Origin: Haloarcula japonica DSM 6131
GTDB taxonomy: Archaea > Halobacteriota > Halobacteria > Halobacteriales > Haloarculaceae
DNA length: 64,000 nucleotides
Assembly (NCBI RefSeq): GCF_000336635.1
Contig: NZ_AOLY01000042.1
Span: 60,280-124,279 of the forward strand
Reading direction: 5' to 3'
Shown here one piece after another: positions 32,333-40,256 of the stretch; the stretch's first letter is position 1; the number at the start of each line of letters is the position of its first letter. The notes under the pieces were generated by a model, which had not been told where the DNA came from, searched no databases, and saw nothing but the letters and a program-made list of their open reading frames with translations. Made by a program: the position numbers and the translations under genes.

Positions 32333-33319
32333 ATGACTGCCCATACCTGCCCGATCTGTACAGATCAATTCGAAACAGCTGGAGCAGCGCGTGACCACAC
32401 ATGGAACGTTCACAGCGCCTGCCATTATTGTGGCGAACAACTCGGTGACGAGACTGACGAGCAGCTCTACAGACACTGGCTCGTCGCGCACCCCGACGAC
32501 CTCTCAGGTGTGGATTACAAACGGGCTGAGACAGCCGTTGATTCACTCACGTTCTCAGAGCGGCTCTCCGAGGGAGGTGTTGGAGCTGCTGTCGGAGGAC
32601 TAACCCGCCGACAGCTTCTCCTCGGCGGTGGTGGTGCCGCCACTGCCGGTCTCGTGATCGGCGCCACCGCTCTCTCTAACAATACGAGCACTGAGCCGGA
32701 TGACGGCGCGACTGCTGGAGGTGATACGGGTGCCGTTACCACTGCCCCGATTCCCGACTCGCCTGGAGACTTCCGCTATGCGACGATGGGGTCTGCTGAT
32801 GCCGATGTCATGGTCACATACTTCGGGAGCTGGAAGTGTCCGTACTGCGCCCAGTTCAGTACGGAGATGCTTTCACAACTCGTGACGGACTACGTGGAAC
32901 CAGGAACAATTGCGCTCGAGTTCCGCAATCTGGCATATATCGGTGGCGACCCATTTTTGGGCCCCGATGCACCGGCAGCCGGTCAGGCCGGATTAGCCGT
33001 CTGGAACACCGACCCAGCCTCATACTGGGCGTTTCACGAATACGTGTTCGGGAATCAACCACCCGAGAGCGACCAGTGGGCGACCGCCGAGAGATTGGTC
33101 GAGTTTGCTCAGGCCGCAGGCGTCTCCGAGACAGCGTCGGTCCGCACGGCCATCCAAGAAAATCAGTATGACGACGCGCTGCGGGCGACTGACAGGGCTG
33201 CGAGCGATGTCGGTGTCGATGCCACACCCACGCTCCTCATCGATGGCATGACGGTCAATCCACTCGGAAACGAAGAGCGAGTAAGACAGCTGATCGAAGA
33301 TGCAGCTGGATCAAACTGA
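32333..33319 (+). CDS. DsbA-like thiol-disulfide oxidoreductase with N-terminal zinc fingers
   Basis: 328 residues in three parts. Residues 1-55 hold two C2H2-type fingers (CPICTDQFETAGAARDHTWN with VH, and CHYCGEQL...HWLVAH). Then a Tat-type or anchor segment TRRQLLLGGGGAATAGLVIG near 90-110 and a Thr/Asp linker. Residues about 140-328 are a DsbA thioredoxin fold with the active site WKCPYCAQF and a cis-Pro strand ATPTLLIDG. The fingers would stay inside and the oxidoreductase outside if the segment acts as an anchor. It overlaps dsbB by 20 bases, a clear functional pair for making disulfides. Confidence 0.85.
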   Translation: MTAHTCPICTDQFETAGAARDHTWNVHSACHYCGEQLGDETDEQLYRHWLVAHPDDLSGVDYKRAETAVDSLTFSERLSEGGVGAAVGGLTRRQLLLGGGGAATAGLVIGATALSNNTSTEPDDGATAGGDTGAVTTAPIPDSPGDFRYATMGSADADVMVTYFGSWKCPYCAQFSTEMLSQLVTDYVEPGTIALEFRNLAYIGGDPFLGPDAPAAGQAGLAVWNTDPASYWAFHEYVFGNQPPESDQWATAERLVEFAQAAGVSETASVRTAIQENQYDDALRATDRAASDVGVDATPTLLIDGMTVNPLGNEERVRQLIEDAAGSN

Positions 33320-33743
33320 GTCATGGATGTCCGACGGACGATTCTGGCTTGCAGGCGGGGCAGGCGTCGCGGCGATTGCAACCCTGGGAAGCCTCTGGTT
33401 CAGTCTCGGCCTCGGTCTCGTTCCGTGTACCCTCTGCTGGTACCAACGTATCCTCATGTATCCGCTTGTCGTCGTTCTCGGCGTTGCCGCCCTCGAGAGC
33501 CACAACACAATCTGGCGAACAGTCGTGCCACTATCCGTGGTGGGAGCTTCAATCGCGGGATATCACTCCGTACTCCAAGCAACGACGGCCTCATGCACCT
33601 TTGCTGGCCCCTGTGCAGTTGTCCAGTGGCAGGCTCCGGTGCTCGGACTTACAATTCCGAATCTCTCACTCATCGCGTTCGTGCTCGTGATAATTACAGT
33701 CCTCGCTGGATCCAACCTCGTCGAACCTGAACGTCAGCTATGA
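33300..33743 (+). CDS. dsbB: Disulfide bond formation protein B
   Basis: 147 residues with four membrane helices. The first Cys pair is CTLCWYQR after helix one, exactly as in DsbB/BdbC, and the second is SCTFAGPCAVVQW between helices three and four. It passes electrons from DsbA to quinone in the membrane. The start at 33300 lies inside the end of the DsbA gene, so translation is coupled. Length is typical of the short BdbC form. Confidence 0.93.
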   Translation: MQLDQTESWMSDGRFWLAGGAGVAAIATLGSLWFSLGLGLVPCTLCWYQRILMYPLVVVLGVAALESHNTIWRTVVPLSVVGASIAGYHSVLQATTASCTFAGPCAVVQWQAPVLGLTIPNLSLIAFVLVIITVLAGSNLVEPERQL

Positions 33744-33841
33744 ACAAAATCACTACCGCGGGATGTCTTGGAATGAATAGCGCCGGAATCGACCTATCGA
33801 AGCCAGCTTGTAGGGTGGAGCCCTACGCTCACATCTGATTA

Positions 33842-34567
33842 ATGTCGTCGATATCTCGTTTCCGGTCTGTCGCCTCGGCGATTGGTCTCACGTATGGATC
33901 ATACGTCGCGGGGGCTATCGTAATCCTTGCCGTCGCGACGGTAGTCGGGTTGTTCGGAGTCGACCTCGCGTCGCGCCCAGCCCTCAGACTGGTTGTGAGC
34001 ACGTTCTTCCTCCAAGGAGTGACGTTTGGGGGCATCGCCATCCTTTATCTCAAAGGCCGTGATCTCGGATTGGGATTCGTTCCAGTTCGTTCACCTGACA
34101 AGCGTGATGGAGCAGTGATTGTTGGCGGGAGTATAGCGATCCTGGGGTTGCTCTTTGTGGCGTCCTCAGTAATCACAGCCCTCGGTCTGAACTCGGCTCA
34201 GAATCAGATCGTCGAGGTCGGGCGACAAAATCCGAGTGTATTCCTTCTTCTGATCCCCCTTCAATTCCTGTTAGTCGGCCCGGGAGAAGAGCTGTTGTTC
34301 CGGGGCCTCGTACAGGGCACCCTCCGTGAAAGTCTCCATCCGGCTCGTGCAATCATCCTCGCAAGCGCTCTGTTCGCATCGATCCATCTCTTCTCGTTGT
34401 CAGGGGAAGGCAAACTGGTGTACATCGGTATCGCATTCGTCCTGGCCTTAGTACTGGGAGCAGCGTACGAGTATACGGACAACCTCACAGTGCCGGCTGT
34501 GATTCACGGGACGTATAACGCGGTGCAGTTTGCAGGGGCCTATCTGACGGCGACGGGCGGACTCTAA
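33842..34567 (+). CDS. CPBP-family (CAAX/Abi) intramembrane metalloprotease
   Basis: 241 residues, about seven to eight helices. Motif one EELLFRGLVQGTLRE (GPGEELLFRG), motif two FASIHLFSL and motif three HGTYNAVQF are the three conserved patches of CPBP proteases, supplying Glu, Arg and His in the membrane. In bacteria the family cleaves prenylated proteins or protects against bacteriocins; the role here is unknown. Stands alone about 100 bases after dsbB. Confidence 0.9.
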   Translation: MSSISRFRSVASAIGLTYGSYVAGAIVILAVATVVGLFGVDLASRPALRLVVSTFFLQGVTFGGIAILYLKGRDLGLGFVPVRSPDKRDGAVIVGGSIAILGLLFVASSVITALGLNSAQNQIVEVGRQNPSVFLLLIPLQFLLVGPGEELLFRGLVQGTLRESLHPARAIILASALFASIHLFSLSGEGKLVYIGIAFVLALVLGAAYEYTDNLTVPAVIHGTYNAVQFAGAYLTATGGL

Positions 34568-34735
34568 AAATCTGACCACTTTGTCGTCTCAATTTCAGAC
34601 TCCTAACGGCGAACAAGTATAAATAAAAAGCCGCCATCTCCATTCGCCTTTTGCCGAACATATCCACGCACTGTCCCGTGAATTGGGACACCGCAGTCGC
34701 CCTATGTTTAGGCCAACCAAAATGCCGAGTGTATC

Positions 34736-35890
34736 ATGACCACACGTTTCGGCGCACCCGGAACCGGACTGTCCCGGCGTGAGTTTCTCGCGGCAACTGG
34801 CGCGACGGGTATCGCTTCGTTAGCAGGCTGTTCGGCGGGCGGAGCTAACGAGCCAGCAGCAACGAGCGATACGGCCACGCAGACACAAACTGACTCGCCT
34901 AATCTCCCCTACACCAGCCCTCCAACAGTCGTCAACGTCGACGAGCAGGGTGGTGGAGTGACGATGCGGACTCAACAGGCCCGCCACGCCGTCCACCCGC
35001 TCGATACAATGGGTGGGCCCGTCGAATTCCCACGCGTCTGGGCGTTCCAGGCCGACGACAACGACCCCAGCGTCCCAGGCCCAATTCTCAGAACGACCGA
35101 GGGTAACGCGATGGAGGTGACACTCGACAACACCGATGGCCGACGTCCCCACACGATTCACTTCCACGGAATTCGCAAGACGTGGGAGAACGACGGCGTC
35201 CCGACGACGACCGGGATTCAGGTCCCGCCAGGGGAGACACACACCTACGAGATTCCCGCTAACGTCCCTGGAACGCATTTCTACCATTGCCACTTCCAGA
35301 CCCACCGGCATATCGACATGGGCATGTACGGGATCTACCGAGTTGATCCCGAAGGCTACGAACCGGCGGACCGCGAATACTTCATGACGATCAAGGACTG
35401 GGATTCGCGGGTTCCGCGGAAGTGGGCCGGTGAGGCGGACTTCACATACAATTCGGCCAGTCGCAATCCGGACGTGTTCACCGTCAACGGGAAGAGCGCA
35501 CCCCGAACGCTGCACCCCGAAGAAGGCTCACCGATCATCGTCGACGAGGGCGACTCAGTTCGCATCCACCTCGTCAACGGTGGATACATGTCGCACCCGA
35601 TGCATATCCATAACCACCGCTTCCAGCGTGTCGAAAAGGACGGCGGGACGATTCCAGAGGCTGCCCGCCACGACATGGACGTCACGAACGTCGCCCCCGC
35701 TGAACGACACACGATCGAATTTACTGCCGATGCAGACCCCGGCATCTACCTGATGCACTGCCACAAGGTCAACCACGTGATGAACGGCACGTTCTATCCC
35801 GGCGGGATGCTCACCGGCGTGGTCTATCGGTCCGTCATGGATACTGACATTTTCAACCAACTTATGGAGTACGCTGGCTACTCCACGTAG
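34736..35890 (+). CDS. Tat-exported two-domain multicopper oxidase
   Basis: 384 residues. Signal SRREFLAATGATGIASLAGC with a lipobox Cys. Four copper motifs are present: HTIHFHGIRK, HFYHCHFQTHRHIDMGM, HPMHIHNHRF, and LMHCHKVNHVMNG which brings the type 1 Cys, His and a Met-like ligand. The length fits a two-domain rather than a three-domain laccase. It would oxidise Cu(I) or other metals or phenols outside the cell, at the expense of oxygen. It stands between the CAAX protease and other copper genes and adds to the copper-resistance theme. Confidence 0.9.
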   Translation: MTTRFGAPGTGLSRREFLAATGATGIASLAGCSAGGANEPAATSDTATQTQTDSPNLPYTSPPTVVNVDEQGGGVTMRTQQARHAVHPLDTMGGPVEFPRVWAFQADDNDPSVPGPILRTTEGNAMEVTLDNTDGRRPHTIHFHGIRKTWENDGVPTTTGIQVPPGETHTYEIPANVPGTHFYHCHFQTHRHIDMGMYGIYRVDPEGYEPADREYFMTIKDWDSRVPRKWAGEADFTYNSASRNPDVFTVNGKSAPRTLHPEEGSPIIVDEGDSVRIHLVNGGYMSHPMHIHNHRFQRVEKDGGTIPEAARHDMDVTNVAPAERHTIEFTADADPGIYLMHCHKVNHVMNGTFYPGGMLTGVVYRSVMDTDIFNQLMEYAGYST

Positions 35891-36094
35891 AGACCCTCTA
35901 CACCACGACCAGGACAGGATCTAACTGAACGATAGGGGTTACCCAACCCAGGTGGACTCCTGTTGGTTCGACATCACCCCGCTAAAACAGCCGTCGCTAG
36001 GACTGCGAACCGGTCATCGAAATAATCTGAATCAACACAGCTGGGGGCTAGCATGGACCGCAACACAGCGGATTCCGGCTACTGGGTCGGCCTA

Positions 36095-36280
36095 TTATGC
36101 ACTGGCGCGGAACTCGCCATGTTTCATTCCCAGGAAGAACGCGATGACCGAGAAGATAATCATCGAGGGCAGAACCATCATAAAGACCGTCGAGGAGGTC
36201 ATCACGGTCGTGAGCGCAATCGCCGCGACGGCGACAATTACGACAAGGGGGGCCACCGAGCGCACAAAGTCGAATTCCAT
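36095..36280 (-). CDS. Two-helix small membrane protein (DUF7333-like), copy 2
   Basis: 61 residues from the ATG at 36280. Begins MEFDFVRSVAPLVVIV and ends GMKHGEFRASA, closely following copy 1 at 23376-23564 (MEFDNTK... EVKHGEYRANHT). Two membrane helices, Met-rich middle (VMTSSTVFMMVLPSM). The shared ends in separate places argue that both are real genes. Function unknown. Confidence 0.65.
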   Translation of the reverse strand: MEFDFVRSVAPLVVIVAVAAIALTTVMTSSTVFMMVLPSMIIFSVIAFFLGMKHGEFRASA

Positions 36281-36435
36281 ATGTACAGTTGTGACCGGAT
36301 AGACAAAACCGTTAACAAAGTAGATTTGCTGGAAGCCGGTATTGACACGGTGCGAGCGGAAGCCCACCCTTTCACAGTCATTGCCGGAGTCGATTATCTA
36401 ACATGTTCGACGCCCACTCACGCCGATTCTGAAAG

Positions 36436-36454
36436 CCGTGCACCCGGTGCACGG
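36436..36454. repeat. Palindrome CCGTGCAC-ccg-GTGCACGG
   Basis: Eight-base perfect arms with a three-base spacer in a 280-base stretch without a gene between the DUF7333-like gene and the DUF7260-like gene. It could be a protein-binding site or a hairpin. Nothing else was recognised in 36281-36563. Confidence 0.45.
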
Positions 36455-36563
36455 AGTTCCTCGATTCCATCGCTGAGTTTGCCAGCACTAATCGCAGCCA
36501 AATCAGCAACTACTGTTCAGCCATAGGACGACGTCAAGACAGAGTAGGAGGTAAAAGAGAGGA

Positions 36564-37316
36564 CTACTCATATTGGGAGATGATCTCCAAGATATCGACA
36601 AACGTCGCCAATACCGGATAATCAACCTCCAGACCCTCATAGAGATATGAACAGAGGTCAGTGTAGGCATCCACGTCTGCCGACCGATCGATTCGATGAG
36701 CGTGGATTTCCTCCTGCCGTTGCTGGATCCAACTCTTACATTCATCATTCAACGTATGAAGCGTCTCGTATCGGTCGGTTAGTTCAATATCTGAGTTCCC
36801 CTGTAATTTCGTAGAATCAAGTTCTGCTATCGCCTCTCGAATCTCTTGAACTGTAGATTGCACGTCTTTGAGGGTAGTGAATTCATCCTGGAGGCTCTCC
36901 AGAAAGACTCGGCGGTTGTCAATACACTGCTGTGCGGCCTCGAGGAGCCGTTGTTTGATGAGCGGTGAGAACGTAGTCGCTTCTGAGATCAGGAGCAACA
37001 CATCGGCCCCGAATTCGGCACTGAGGCTCGCCTCGAACGAATCACCGTACACGTCGCCGTAGTGGTCGACCGCCATCACAGTATCATGATACCACGGCTC
37101 GATGGTATTACGGACCGACTTCTCTTCGGATGTAAGGTTCTGATCCACTCCAACAACGGACCGTTCGAACCGAGGAGTCTGTGTGTCGACGGTCTGGATA
37201 CGCTGGCGAAACCGTTGGAAGGCTTGACATTCGCGCTCAACCTCACGTCGTTCTCGTAGAACACTATCGAGGGCAGCATCCGTGTATGTCGGCCACGGGC
37301 CTTGTGCGAGTGTCAT
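36564..37316 (-). CDS. Coiled-coil protein of the haloarchaeal DUF7260 type
   Basis: 250 residues, no signal or membrane segment. Starts with a helix ALDSVLRERREVERECQAFQ followed by RFRQRIQTVD, then YHDTVMAVDHYGDVYGDS and LSAEFGADVLLLISEATTFS, and several long helices (DNRRVFLESLQDEFTTLKDV, RQEEIHAHRID). This order matches a family I recall as DUF7260, of unknown function. The domain name is from memory and not checked. Stands before the halocyanin gene in the same direction. Confidence 0.65.
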   Translation of the reverse strand: MTLAQGPWPTYTDAALDSVLRERREVERECQAFQRFRQRIQTVDTQTPRFERSVVGVDQNLTSEEKSVRNTIEPWYHDTVMAVDHYGDVYGDSFEASLSAEFGADVLLLISEATTFSPLIKQRLLEAAQQCIDNRRVFLESLQDEFTTLKDVQSTVQEIREAIAELDSTKLQGNSDIELTDRYETLHTLNDECKSWIQQRQEEIHAHRIDRSADVDAYTDLCSYLYEGLEVDYPVLATFVDILEIISQYE

Positions 37317-37419
37317 CGACAGCGTATGTCTCCATACTGTCGGTCCGAAGCACAGTCAATGTCGGCCATATGGTGTACAAGCGATTCCGGAGCGCACAGC
37401 TCGCAGTATACGCGGCCGC

Positions 37420-37983
37420 CTACCCGGAGAACGAGCTGTACGAGACGCTGCCTTGATCAACGATGGTCTGGCTTTCGGGGACGTCTCCGTCCGGCGGCAT
37501 ACTCCCCTCCGCGGGACCGCCGGGTTCGCCAACGACGATCCGACCGACCATCCCCAGAGTCTTGTGCGGGATACAGAAGTAATCGTACGTCCCCGTGGTC
37601 TCGAACGTGTGCTCGAACGTTGCGCCCTGTTCACTCAGCGTTTCGCTATTGAACGTTTCTGCGCTTTCGGGAATCCGGGTAACTGATGCTGAGCTCGTTC
37701 CCTCTTTGTAGGCGGTTGCCGAGTGACTGCCGCTCTGGATTTCGAATGTCACAGTTTCCCCGGATTCGATGAACAGACCAATGGGATCGAAATAATACTC
37801 GCTCCCGTCAGTGACCATCATAACAGTATTCGAGTCTCCAGACCCACCAGCTGTCTCCTGCGTTTCAGTCGTGGTCGGCTCACCGCCACCGTCTCCGTTC
37901 CCCGAACTACTGCATCCAGCGAGACCAGTTACGCCACCTGTTGCGAGAATTCCGGCTGTCTTGAGAACCTGTCGACGCTCCAT
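37420..37983 (-). CDS. Halocyanin-like blue copper lipoprotein
   Basis: 187 residues. Signal MERRQVLKTAGILATGGVTG ending in LAGCSSS gives a lipid anchor, then a Gly/Thr linker. The cupredoxin domain has GSHSATAYKEG (His ligand) and YDYFCIPHKTLGMVGRIVV supplying Cys, His and Met ligands of a type 1 copper site. Such proteins carry electrons outside the membrane, here perhaps for the multicopper oxidase nearby. The C-terminal 35 residues are Pro/Asp-rich. Confidence 0.9.
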   Translation of the reverse strand: MERRQVLKTAGILATGGVTGLAGCSSSGNGDGGGEPTTTETQETAGGSGDSNTVMMVTDGSEYYFDPIGLFIESGETVTFEIQSGSHSATAYKEGTSSASVTRIPESAETFNSETLSEQGATFEHTFETTGTYDYFCIPHKTLGMVGRIVVGEPGGPAEGSMPPDGDVPESQTIVDQGSVSYSSFSG

Positions 37984-38081
37984 ACCACATTATCAAAGAC
38001 CCCAACATAAGGGGAAACGGCGGATTCCCACTGAATAGGACACCGACCAGACCTGAAGTACTGAAGCTCCAAGTTGAAGCT

Positions 38082-38156
38082 GCTCCGTTGGTGTAGCTCG
38101 GCCAACCATCTCGGCATCTCACGTCGAGGACCGAGGTTCAAATCCTCGACGGAGCA
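38082..38156 (+). tRNA. tRNA-Glu (CTC anticodon)
   Basis: 75 bases that fold as a tRNA without an encoded CCA end. Acceptor GCTCCGT (38082-38088) pairs with ACGGAGC (38149-38155), A is the discriminator. The anticodon stem TCGGC/GTCGA encloses the loop ATCTCAC with anticodon CTC, read as GAG (Glu). The T arm is CGAGG-TTCAAAT-CCTCG. The 5' half resembles haloarchaeal tRNA-Glu. tRNA genes are favoured integration sites, but I saw no second copy of its 3' end in the window. Confidence 0.87.
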
Positions 38157-38196
38157 TCCCCGATCTGATCCACTGCCCTACCCATAACCCTCACAG

Positions 38197-38616
38197 ATGG
38201 CTACCGCACAACAAGGGACTGAGGAACACATTTTGACCCGCTATGCCTCCGTAGAGATCGGTACAATCACCAGTCCGTGTCTGATTGTTCTTGCCACCGC
38301 AACGGTTGTATACAACTGGCCACCGGCTGTACTCGGCTGGTTTGTATCCGGCCTACTCGGACTTCTCATCGCAGTAGTATCCGGCCGGACGTCAGCAATC
38401 AGGCCCAGTCTCATCAAATGGCTCCGGGCTGAGTCAAGAGGCGATTTAGCGGTGAATGCGATTGCATACAACGGCGTCTTGATTATTGGCACCGTACTTG
38501 GACAGATCGTGTGGACAGCATCGAATAGTCTCCTACTCGCTGCAGGGGTTGGAGCCGTTCTTCCGGTCTGGTTCTTCAAGCATATACAGTTCCTCGTATT
38601 TCTGGACGGCGAGTGA
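38197..38616 (+). CDS. Four-helix membrane protein of unknown function
   Basis: 139 residues. Hydrophobic segments at about 24-42, 46-62, 88-104 and 108-130 (ITSPCLIVLATATVVYNW, AVLGWFVSGLLGLLIAVVSG, YNGVLIIGTVLGQIVWTASN, LLLAAGVGAVLPVWFFKHIQ), with a basic loop (IRPSLIKWLRAESRGD) between helices two and three. Begins 40 bases after the tRNA gene. No family recognised. Confidence 0.65.
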   Translation: MATAQQGTEEHILTRYASVEIGTITSPCLIVLATATVVYNWPPAVLGWFVSGLLGLLIAVVSGRTSAIRPSLIKWLRAESRGDLAVNAIAYNGVLIIGTVLGQIVWTASNSLLLAAGVGAVLPVWFFKHIQFLVFLDGE

Positions 38617-38744
38617 ATTCACCGTGCCGATCGTACTTTCGGAGGGGGATATTTCCACAGCCAGCAGGATCTAACGACAGTCAAGCCCAGGATATCAGAG
38701 GTAAATCAGTCAGGTAGAAGTGCCTCTCTGTCCAAGACAGAATA

Positions 38745-39956
38745 ATGTCACCGGAAGAGCGTCACCCACGTGGAGATCCCTCCCGTGGACAGACCACTCG
38801 AATCGGGTCTGTTCGGCCACTCTCTGTACTTCTTGCCGCAATTGTTACGCTCACTCAGGTTCCCGTCGCGTCCGCCCACGGTACAACCGGAAGCGGTGGA
38901 CTCTCGCAAGGACACGGTGTACTTCTTGCTTTCGTTGGTGCCGTTATTCTCGGCGGCTTCATCCTTCTCAAACGGACCGATCGCATCACCTCAACAACCG
39001 CCCTTTACGGCGTATTTGTCGGGATCTCCATCACGGCACTCGGAGCAATTCTCTTCGAAGGGCTCTCCCCAGATCCGACATATACTGCGAGTTCGATGCC
39101 GTTCCCCCGGTCGTGGTATCAGCCGTTGGCCCTACTGAGTGGCTTGGGCATCATGGTCGCGAGCTTCATCGTTGGGTGGCTCCGCTGGCCATCCCGCCCA
39201 CGATACACGTTCCTCGGCATCCTCATGGGATTGTGGATCTCGTACCCCTACCTCATTCCTGGACTGGCAAGTGATACACACCCACTTGGGTACGCAATCG
39301 TCCTCGGAACACCAATTCTAGTCGGCTACGTTGTCTGGAAGGACGCAGGGAGTGTCATTCGCGCAGTCATGCGTGATCCGGTTGCGCGTCGCTTCGGCAT
39401 CGGCGTCGGTGTCGTGTTAGCACTCTTTTTCGTCTCTATAACAGGATACCTCTCGTTTTTCCCCGAGGAGGGCTTCCCCGAAGAGGTGACGGTCGTCGTT
39501 CTACCCGCAATCTATCAGCTAGTATCGTGGCCGACGCTCGAAATCGCGATTCCGCATCTCCCGTTCATACATATCCCGTTCTTCCTAGCCCTGTCACCCG
39601 GCCAGGTCATCGTCGTCGGGATGCTAAGCGCACTCATCGGGTTAAACGCCGCTCTCATCGCCCGTCACTGGCGCGTCGAGGAACGAGCCGGCATGACCGA
39701 AGGGACCGCCGGAAGCGCTGCAATCGTCGGGACGTGTACCTGTGGATGCTGTGGGCCACTCGTCGCGAAGATCGCGGTACTTGCTGCCGGGCCATCGATT
39801 GCCGCCCCTCTCTACTGGGTGTTCGTCGATTCGGCCTCGCCGCTCAGTGCAGTATTCATCGTTGGAAGCTTCGTCCTCTTCACGGGGAGCCTAATCTACT
39901 CGGTCCAAGCAGCCCGACAGCCCGATCAATCGGCTGCCATCATCCCGGCGGACTGA
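38745..39956 (+). CDS. Polytopic membrane protein with a TCTCGCC cysteine cluster
   Basis: 403 residues. A signal peptide (LLAAIVTLTQVPVASA) would leave a mature N-terminus starting HGTTGSGG, a copper-binding type start. About nine membrane helices follow. A unique CTCGCC cluster at 331-336 (IVGTCTCGCCGPLVAK) faces one side of the membrane between helices, and HLPFIHIPF adds two His. These look like soft-metal ligands, and the neighbours are copper pumps, so a copper-handling role is proposed. No known family; this is inference. Confidence 0.7.
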   Translation: MSPEERHPRGDPSRGQTTRIGSVRPLSVLLAAIVTLTQVPVASAHGTTGSGGLSQGHGVLLAFVGAVILGGFILLKRTDRITSTTALYGVFVGISITALGAILFEGLSPDPTYTASSMPFPRSWYQPLALLSGLGIMVASFIVGWLRWPSRPRYTFLGILMGLWISYPYLIPGLASDTHPLGYAIVLGTPILVGYVVWKDAGSVIRAVMRDPVARRFGIGVGVVLALFFVSITGYLSFFPEEGFPEEVTVVVLPAIYQLVSWPTLEIAIPHLPFIHIPFFLALSPGQVIVVGMLSALIGLNAALIARHWRVEERAGMTEGTAGSAAIVGTCTCGCCGPLVAKIAVLAAGPSIAAPLYWVFVDSASPLSAVFIVGSFVLFTGSLIYSVQAARQPDQSAAIIPAD

Positions 39957-39998
39957 GGTAAGGTATCTACTGTGATCTCACGGTACCTAGGGGGACAA

Positions 39999-40193
39999 AT
40001 GCCTCAATATATGAGGGGAAAACGTCGTCAGTACGTGTTTTTGGAACTGGCAGCGGTACTGATCGTTGTCGGCACCTTCGCAACCGGCTTCCTCCCGTCG
40101 ACGCCGTTCTACCAAGTCCTCTCCGGAGGCATCATCGTTGCGGGCTTTGCGGTCGGGTACGCGGGGCTCGGTGCCTTTGAATTGCTCGAATGA
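39999..40193 (+). CDS. Two-helix small membrane protein
   Basis: 64 residues from the ATG at 39999 (MPQYMRGKRRQYVFLE); an ATG at 40011 and a GTG at 39972 are alternatives. A basic start is followed by two hydrophobic stretches (LAAVLIVVGTFATGFLPS, VLSGGIIVAGFAVGYAGLGA). Follows the cysteine-cluster membrane protein by 42 bases in the same direction and converges on the CPW ATPase. Function unknown. Confidence 0.6.
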   Translation: MPQYMRGKRRQYVFLELAAVLIVVGTFATGFLPSTPFYQVLSGGIIVAGFAVGYAGLGAFELLE

Positions 40194-40256
40194 AGCGATA
40201 GGAATCGTCTTCACCCGGTTACAGCAGGTATCTGCCGCTTCGCTGGGTTGGTGCCG

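Noticed and set aside
36053..36526. A 157-codon plus-strand frame covering the DUF7333-like copy 2
   Set aside because: The minus-strand small gene has a paralogue with matching ends; the plus frame has none.
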